NCBI RefSeq assembly: GCF_000182925.2
Contig: NC_026506.1
Span: 3,658,001-3,722,000, forward strand
DNA: 64,000 bases
Direction of reading: 5' to 3'
Origin: Neurospora crassa OR74A
Lineage: Eukaryota; Ascomycota; Sordariomycetes; Sordariales; Sordariaceae
The notes under the pieces are model-generated. The model searched no databases. It was given only the letters and a program-made list of their open reading frames with translations, and was not told where the DNA came from. This document shows, in pieces, positions 57,912 to 64,000 of the stretch. Numbering within the stretch: the stretch's first letter is position 1; each line of letters opens with the position of its first letter. The translations under genes were made by a program, and so were the position numbers.

Positions 57912-59107
57912 GGAAGAGCAGGACTCCTCGCGATGAACTATGGAGATTGATTCAGTTCATGATCTTCGAGCACTCCCACAAGCTTGGCGAGGTTCCCCAT
58001 ATCAAAGTCGATTTACACCTGTATTGGCTACCGGTTAAGTGTCGCCTTCAGAGCCAGTTGTCCGCCAAGCTCATCGCCATCAAATGTCGTCAGCATGAAG
58101 GCATGGAAAACATATTTACCCTAGACGGTAGAGCCAGACCAGCTGCAGAGATGCCTCTACCGGTGTATCTCGATAGAGATATGGAACACGCCCTTGACAA
58201 GAAAATCAAACGTTACGAAAAGGAGTTGGAAATGAAATTAGCAGTAGCTAGTGCTCCTATTACTCCTCCAGTTGGATACCACGACTCGTGGTACGGCCAG
58301 TCATACGACCCCTGCCCGGAGCCATACGTCTCCTCCTTCTCCGACCCCGAGGACTTTTACGATTCGGACCTCGAGGTCCACAAGTCCCTCGAGATCTCCC
58401 CCACGCCCTTTCACCCCAGCAACTCGGTGCCCTACACGTCAGACCCGCCTCCAATGGGCGGCCCTCCGGACATGGTATCGGACATCCCCTTCCCGGGAAC
58501 GGACAAGCCACTGTGGTGGCGCGATCTCGGTCCGTCGCCCTCCCACCACAGCAACTCCGTGCCCTACATATCAGACCCGCCTCCAATGGGCGGCCCTCCA
58601 GACATGGTATCGGACATCCCCTTCCCGGGAACGGACAAGCCACTGTGGTGGCGCGATCTCGGTCCGGCCCGTCCCACCATCGAGCAGATCAGCTCGACCA
58701 AGAACTCGGCCCCAAGCATCGAGAAAGATGCTGTTTCAGGCACCGAAAAAGCCACGGTGCCTAGAACCGAAGCGACGGCTGAGGAGGAGGACGACCTAAT
58801 GGAGGAGCATGTTTTAGAGCAGTGCATTCTTTTCATGCAGGAGAGGAGGATGCGTGGACACAGGAATGAACCGGTTTTGGAGCAGTGGCAGGAAGTCTGC
58901 CTCAAGGAGCTTCGCTCTATGGCGCCTGAGAATCCCCTCGTGCGTGTTCATGAGGCGAAGAGAGCCCGAATTAACAGCTTGCTGGACGAAATCCATGCCA
59001 TGCGTGTGGACATAAGCCAGCGGCAAAAGCGGGTGAATGAGAAAGACAAGGAGGTGCGCCACCTGGCGCGTGACCAGCCTTTCTTCTTCGGAGCATCCTT
59101 TTCTTAA
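57264..59107 (+). CDS. RNase H-fold protein with degenerate active site and long disordered tail
   Basis: The C-terminal reading (57713..59107) is well supported; the 5' part is less certain. From 57264 a start exon MAPNLTEASAGLNSSSQAFT may join, after a frame change near 57440-57470, to GEITLTLFTSASC (about 57570), homologous to the first strand of RNase H (FTDGS). A 47-nt intron (57656..57702; donor GTCGCC, acceptor TTGAAG) would then connect to ATEALAVVQALVVARQ and VQIFTGPPVFDLLRG. So the first catalytic Asp is Ser and the third is Gly, while the Glu in TEAL remains. After an Asn run coded by (CAA)n follow LYWLPVKCRLQSQLSAKLIA, a charged region, two copies of a 44-residue repeat with SDPPPMGGPPDMVSDIPFPG, and a coiled-coil-like end. 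It is probably a catalytically inactive relative of the gene at 61.4 kb. Confidence 0.55.
57880..57911 (+). repeat. (CAA)n / (AAC)n microsatellite coding poly-Asn
   Basis: About ten perfect AAC codons in the RNase H-like gene. Confidence 0.92.
58417..58680 (+). repeat. Tandem in-frame duplication of 132 bp
   Basis: Two adjacent copies, offset 132 bp (44 codons), of a Pro-rich unit containing SDPPPMGGPPDMVSDIPFPG and TDKPLWWRDLGP. They differ by only a few bases, so the duplication is recent. The unit is in frame. Confidence 0.92.
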
Positions 59108-61406
59108 GGCAGTTGGCCGTTTTTGTCTTTGTCATTGGTACTTTGGCGGCCTTGGGATGTTCTGGACTTTGTAGTGTATTATGTCATGTTGGGTTCATGT
59201 GGGATGAGGAGAGCGCTTTGGTCTTGAATCATGGCGAAGTTGCCGAGCGATCAAAGATGTCTGGTGTGGCGTTTGGTATGTGAAGGATATTGAGCGGTTC
59301 TTGCAAGGATTCATGTCATTATTCGCATTGCTCAAGAGCAAGGAGTTTGGTGTGGTCCGGTTTCTTCTCTTTTGTACGAGATACCCCTGTCAGTTAGAGA
59401 CTTTAGAACATAGGAAGTGGCTTTGAGTCATGCTTCATTTGTTACATCCATCAATCATTTCCAGTTCTTTGCTGTTGAATAACTTTTGTTTTCTGTGATG
59501 GTACCTTCGATCTTCATAACTAGGAAACCTGAAAACTACCTCTATTGCTCTCGCGACATCACGTAGCACAATTTGATTTCTCCTGAAGGGGACTTCGACT
59601 TCACTGAAACTGTGTCATAACTCTTCGCTTCGCTCGGTCAATGAACGAAATTCAGGGCACTCTTCCATGCTTCGTGAGCTTCAAGCGTATCGGTAATTAC
59701 TATAGGTGTATTTAGATTATATGATGTGTTTCGGAGGGTTTCGTATCAACACTATTCTTGCCACGCATATTGATACCAAGATACTTCTACGTAATGCACT
59801 CTCTGTTTGACCGAACGCATCATCTAGTGATCTTGCAGTGTTTTTGACAGATAAGAATATGTCTGACTGGAGATATCAAGTTAACGAACTGATTAGCATT
59901 GGACCACGTGTACAGTCTCTGTGCAAGAAGAAGTAGGCTGGGCATTCCTGCCTAGGTAGCTTCGACTTTGTATCAAGATTATAACACGCTGCCGCTCGTT
60001 TTAACACTTCTCACACAGCTTGTGTCTACAGGATATGTCTGCACGAGACTAATGACGATGTTAACGCTCTAAACATTATGCTCAACGATTTCACCGTGTT
60101 TGGCAGTGCTGCAGGTTTACAGAGCGATGGATCTCTACCTAGCCTTCGTGAGAAACTGCCAACAACACTATCATAAACGGGATGTTATAGTCAACCAAAG
60201 AATAAGAAACATCAAGAGAGCGAGATACAAAGGTGCAGTAGAATGAGTAGTACAAAAGGGGGGTGAAAGAAGGAGGGGATGGAGGATGAAGAGGCGGACT
60301 ACGAGAACGAGAAGGAGAAGATGGACGAGCAACAGGTCGAAACCCGTATCGACGGGAAGGGGAAAAAGCAGCACAGGTCCAAGAAGAAAAAGAGCAGAAT
60401 GGAAGATAACAGGGAGGAAGGGCAGAAGGGGACGGAGAAGGCCATGAAAAGTATAAGAGAATGGAAGTATGGAATCAAGTAGTGGTGTGTATCAGAGGTT
60501 TTGGGGGATATGACCGCTTCTGGCAGACAATTATAGCGCCTCTGTGCTTCAGCGAAATAGGTATAGAGTAGACTCCAATTTATTCTTTTCGGCTTGTATT
60601 TGGCTGCCTCTTATTTACGAACTTTCTTCTGATGTTAACATAGGTGTTGAGTCCTTGAAGCGTTGTTTACCCACGTCTTCGCTATGCTCACAAGTATGGA
60701 CGGTAGCCCTCCATTAATGAAGTGAGGTTAATAGCGGGGTAGAATGAACAGTGGGCCAGGCAAGGGTGACCGGGAAGCATATTGACTAATAAGTTGTTAG
60801 GAGTGATGCGGGATGTTATGGCACACTTATGTTAATGCACTATGTCAGTAGATGCCAGCGGTGCCACTTCTGAACCGGGTATCCCTGGCGAGATTAGGAG
60901 GAACCAACGACACAGGAAGCCTAGCTGGCGAGCCAGCTACACATCGGATACACAGATAACAGACAAATTGATCACGCGGAAAATTCAAAACTATAATCCA
61001 ACGTCAATTTCTTTGTGCCAAACAAAGAGGCTTGCTTCCGCGTCCACTGTCTTGGGTGTCGATATGCCATAGAGCACTGTCGTGAAGGGTATCACAACGG
61101 AACTATAAGGAGGGCATGGGGGATGACAGGCCCTTTTTACCCAGTAGGTCGAAGAGGTCATCCACAGTGACAAAAGATAGGCGAGACTTGTCGCGCCACT
61201 GGAGCAAGGCCACTGTCAGTAGATCACTAGATCTGAGTATCTGACCGGCAGCCTGAAAAACGCAAAAAATTGCAAGAAGAGAAAAAGGCGTGAGCTACTT
61301 GCTCAATTCATTGACAAAGCATAGACGCAACCCCGGACCAGTCATCTAGCCTAGCTAGATGGTTGCCCTGGTTCCCCCCTTTGTGACATAGCACTTGATT
61401 CACGCT
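59108..61406. other. Intergenic, no gene recognised
   Basis: About 2.3 kb. A Lys/Glu-rich frame near 60279-60482 is coded by GA/AG-rich low-complexity DNA and is not counted as a gene. Nothing else supported. Confidence 0.4.
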
Positions 61407-62609
61407 TCAAGTTCCGCCCATTTCCTGATCGACGTCACCTTCCTGGAGTTGCTTTCGAAACAGGGTGTACCACTGTTGGTAGCAACCCTGGAACTCTGCT
61501 GACAACTGGTTCCATTGCTGAATATCCTGGCATTGATTGACCCATTGTTCGAAGCTGATATCTTGCCGCTCTTCATTGCGTTGAGGTTGGAGGTGATTAT
61601 CATTGCCGTACATCTCGTAGTCGTTCGAGCCTTCGAGGACCTCGAGATTGTTCGCTGGGCCGTTTATGTCCGCTTCGCATGGGAACAGATCGTAGTCGTC
61701 ATCTTGGTCCTCCGCATGTCCTCCTTCAGCCACTCGTGATGCCACCTCGTAAGGCGGAGCTGGCAGTTCCCGAGACAATTTCTGGATCACGGAGTCCCAG
61801 TGACGGCACGGCCGCTTTTCTCCGCCGACCGTAAGTAAGGACATCGTAGTCTCGGAAACTATGCCAGCTACCTCATCGGCTTTGCAATGAAGCTTCACCT
61901 TGTCGACGTGGCCAGGAACCCAGAGAAGCTGCAATTTGACCTCAAATGGTGAATTACGACCTGCGAATCGTTCCCGAAACCTCTTTGACCAACGGTACAT
62001 GGAAGAGATATGGTCGCTCTCCCTTGACATGGACTCCGTTATTCCTGCCAGATGCTCAAGTGTAAACATGCTATCGCTGAAAATCTGGACCTGGACCTTC
62101 GATTTGTGCTTCGGCGGCAGTTGACGTTCGAGTGTGGCTAGCTCGGTGATTGCCACCTTGATAGCCTGCTTCACTGCTAGTAGTTCACAGCCGTTGGTGG
62201 TTTGGTGGAATACAGGCCAGGCGGCCGTTACTTCGCAGCCGTGCTCCTCAGTGCCTGGGGCATAACGTTTGAATGCGATCGCGTAAGCACCACCAAGACA
62301 GCGCCGTGAGCCATCGGTAAAGATTGCAAGGGTGATGTTTGTGGATGTTGAAACCACGCGGTGTGCACGGCATGCGGTTTCAATGGCTTTGCCTCTGTCT
62401 TTTTCGATGATGATTTCGCCGCAAAAGTGCTTTGAATCAAGGACTCGGAAGTCTGAAGTCAGAAATAACTGTCAGTATACCGTCTCGCAACCGGCTCCGA
62501 TGCCTTACAGAACCATGCGCCTCAACGCGCACTCACATGTGCTTGGCAATGTTGCAATACTCAAGCTATCCGGTCGGGATTTCATTTTGTGGTCCAAGGA
62601 GGTGTCCAT
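61407..62609 (-). CDS. RNase H-fold protein with intact catalytic residues
   Basis: 372 aa in two exons (62609..62537 and 62452..61407); the intron GTGAGT..CTTCAG of 84 nt keeps the frame. RNase H fold: strand 1 with IFTDGSRR (D71), GCELLAVKQAIK (E114), VQIFSDSMFTL (D151) and, after LLWVPGH, a last site HCKADEVAG (D217). These give the D-E-D-D set expected of an active nuclease. About 55 residues of charged sequence precede it. The C-terminal about 130 residues are acidic, then Gln-rich (QCQDIQQWNQLSAEFQGCYQ), probably partly coiled coil. No reverse transcriptase, integrase or terminal repeats lie nearby, so it is treated as a host-type gene. Cellular RNase H1 has a hybrid-binding domain that is not seen here. 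Substrate unknown. Confidence 0.78.
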
Positions 62610-63751
62610 ATCTCGTGGATGTGTGCGCGAGTCTTGCGTATACTAGAAGCTGTGGTCGACCAACGAATATAGTGAGGTGGCCTCGTCGGAAGGAAAGCGT
62701 TGGAAGAGCTTGCTCCGTTATAAGAAGTGGTTGTATCGCGGGTGGGTGATGATTGCGACGGAGGATGGAAGTCGCCAACGAACGCAATCGTTGTGTGATG
62801 AGTAACAGGTGAAAAGCGCGGGAGAGAGGGTGCAACGCAAGTACGGTAGAATCCGCCTGGTCCCGTGACTCGTGACGCGTTGGTTTGAGAGCGGAAGATG
62901 TGGGCGGAAATCAATAGGAACCAGCTTCAGTTTTTCTTGGGTTCTGCAGAAGAAGGCGGAAGTCGGGTACGATGAGATAAAATGGTTGTATGTGGAAGGC
63001 ATGATGCATGCTGAACGTTCGTTATTTACACGGTTATAACCCTAACCCCAAAGAGGTGCTATACTCCCAAACTTGCGAGCCCTACTGTACCGACGGTGGA
63101 ATCAAGGAACTGCATGGGATCTGCTTTTATATAGTTCAGAAAAGCCGAAGGAAGGCGTACTCTTAGGAGTCATGCTATCTGTATCCTTCATGCCGGCCGC
63201 GCATACTGCAGAGAGTCTGAGAAGCAGCGCAGTGCAGCATTGCGCGTCATGCAAGAACAAACATCTCAGAATCAGGGTCACAGGACCATCATGTGAGTAA
63301 TACTGGCTGTTTTTCTCTGGTGAAAGCAGTAACATGACGGTATTGGAGGTGCTAGAGGTAATTTTGAACCATTCACCATGAACGCCCCGCGGTTCATAAA
63401 GAGGCTGAACTAGGAATGTCACAGCGCTTACATAGTGCGCTAACAACAGCGGACGTGCGTTGCCAGACGGGAAGTTAGTGCCATATCCCGATTTATGCAC
63501 GAACCTGACCCCCACCACAGATCGCAAGTGGAAACGACGGGATCCATGCCTCGCCCGCAATGCCCCCACTTCCCGCCCTTCACTGCAACCGCTACAGTAG
63601 GTCTTCACTTGCATTACTTGCGCGCACTACGAACCAGACTTCCCCGCTCCTGTCGCAACTCAAAATCGTGATATGGCTTAAGCAACGAGCAACAAGCATC
63701 CCTGTTGCACTTCTACCTCAATCAACAACTGCCTGATCCAGGAGAGCTACA
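62610..63751. other. Intergenic, no gene recognised
   Basis: Upstream region of the RNase H-like gene and of the gene at the right edge. Only short frames. Confidence 0.4.
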
Positions 63752-64000
63752 ATGGCACAGCCTGCAGCTCCGAAGAAGGAGCAAGTCTCAAACAATGGTA
63801 AGCTGATGCGCCCTCTCCCTCTCAACTTCAGCAAATATCTTGCACTCTTGTCCAGGGTGTCTTCTGACAGTTCTTCAAGCAGATTCCTTCAATTGCTATC
63901 TTGCCGCAGGTACCCAGCCGGCGCGACCTGTTGAAAACCAGACACGGCTGGACCTTGGTTCGCAACGAGCTTGAGCGCGAACTTGAGATACAGCGCGAGC
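63752..64000 (+). CDS. 5' end of a gene cut by the window edge
   Basis: ATG at 63752 begins MAQPAAPKKEQVSNN. A later open stretch from about 63872 to the window end reads FFKQIPSIAILPQVPSRRDL then a charged helix (VRNELERELEIQRE), after a good acceptor (TTCTGACAG). The natural donor GTAAGC after AACAATG leaves one base and does not match this frame, whereas GTCTCA after GAGCAA does, so the first splice is unsettled. No family recognised; the protein continues beyond the window. Confidence 0.45.

Noticed and set aside
60279-60482. Small Lys/Glu-rich plus-strand frame
   Set aside because: Coded by AG-rich low-complexity DNA, with no relatives I recognise and no splice or promoter support.
61407-62609. 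RNase H domain as part of a retroelement
   Set aside because: No reverse transcriptase, integrase, capsid or terminal repeats in the neighbourhood, and the gene has a spliceosomal intron.

Overview
The window is from a filamentous ascomycete, most likely a Sordariomycete and plausibly of the Sordariales. The basis is the style of the genes: many 50-100 nt GT-AG introns, HET-domain and fungal GT90 genes, a GH45 cellulase with a C-terminal CBM1, an ascomycete laccase ending in Asp-Ser-Gly-Ile, and a vma-10/RPB2/PET117 block with filamentous-fungal protein sequences. The genus is not established. No retroelement, virus-like element, rDNA, telomere repeat or CRISPR array was recognised.

Layout. 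(1) 0.5-12.4 kb is an accessory, secondary-metabolism-like segment: a cytochrome P450 (+), a bacterial-type D-Ala-D-Ala ligase-like ATP-grasp enzyme (-), a UbiA-family membrane prenyltransferase or terpene cyclase (-), a PAN-like single-pass membrane protein (-) and a HAD-terpene cyclase fusion of the AstC (drimane synthase) type (-). No polyketide or peptide backbone synthase is seen, so any product would be terpenoid. (2) 14-24.7 kb holds an intron-containing tRNA-Ala(AGC), two unrecognised small genes, a large polytopic GT90 glycosyltransferase, a small cysteine-rich secreted protein and a GH45 endoglucanase. (3) 28.4-39.6 kb is a housekeeping core: RPB2, PET117, vma-10, a CTNNBL1-like spliceosomal armadillo protein and a phosphoglycerate-mutase-family gene, arranged as convergent and divergent pairs. 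(4) 40-55 kb is accessory again: a HET-domain protein, a protein with a STAND-type helical N-terminus, a seven-exon laccase, a broken unrecognised gene, an F-box/2EXR-like protein and a DUF1996 relic. (5) 57-64 kb carries two RNase H-fold proteins with long disordered tails and the 5' end of one more gene.

The most interesting parts are the left cluster, which combines two unusual terpene-cyclase-related families with an apparently horizontally acquired Ddl; the RNase H-like pair, in which one copy has lost catalytic residues and carries a recent internal duplication; the vma-10 gene with a 3-nt coding first exon and a 9-nt microexon; and a phosphoglycerate-mutase-family gene whose first splice donor seems to have been lost.

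All exon models were built by hand from splice signals and reading-frame continuity. None was checked against RNA or a database.
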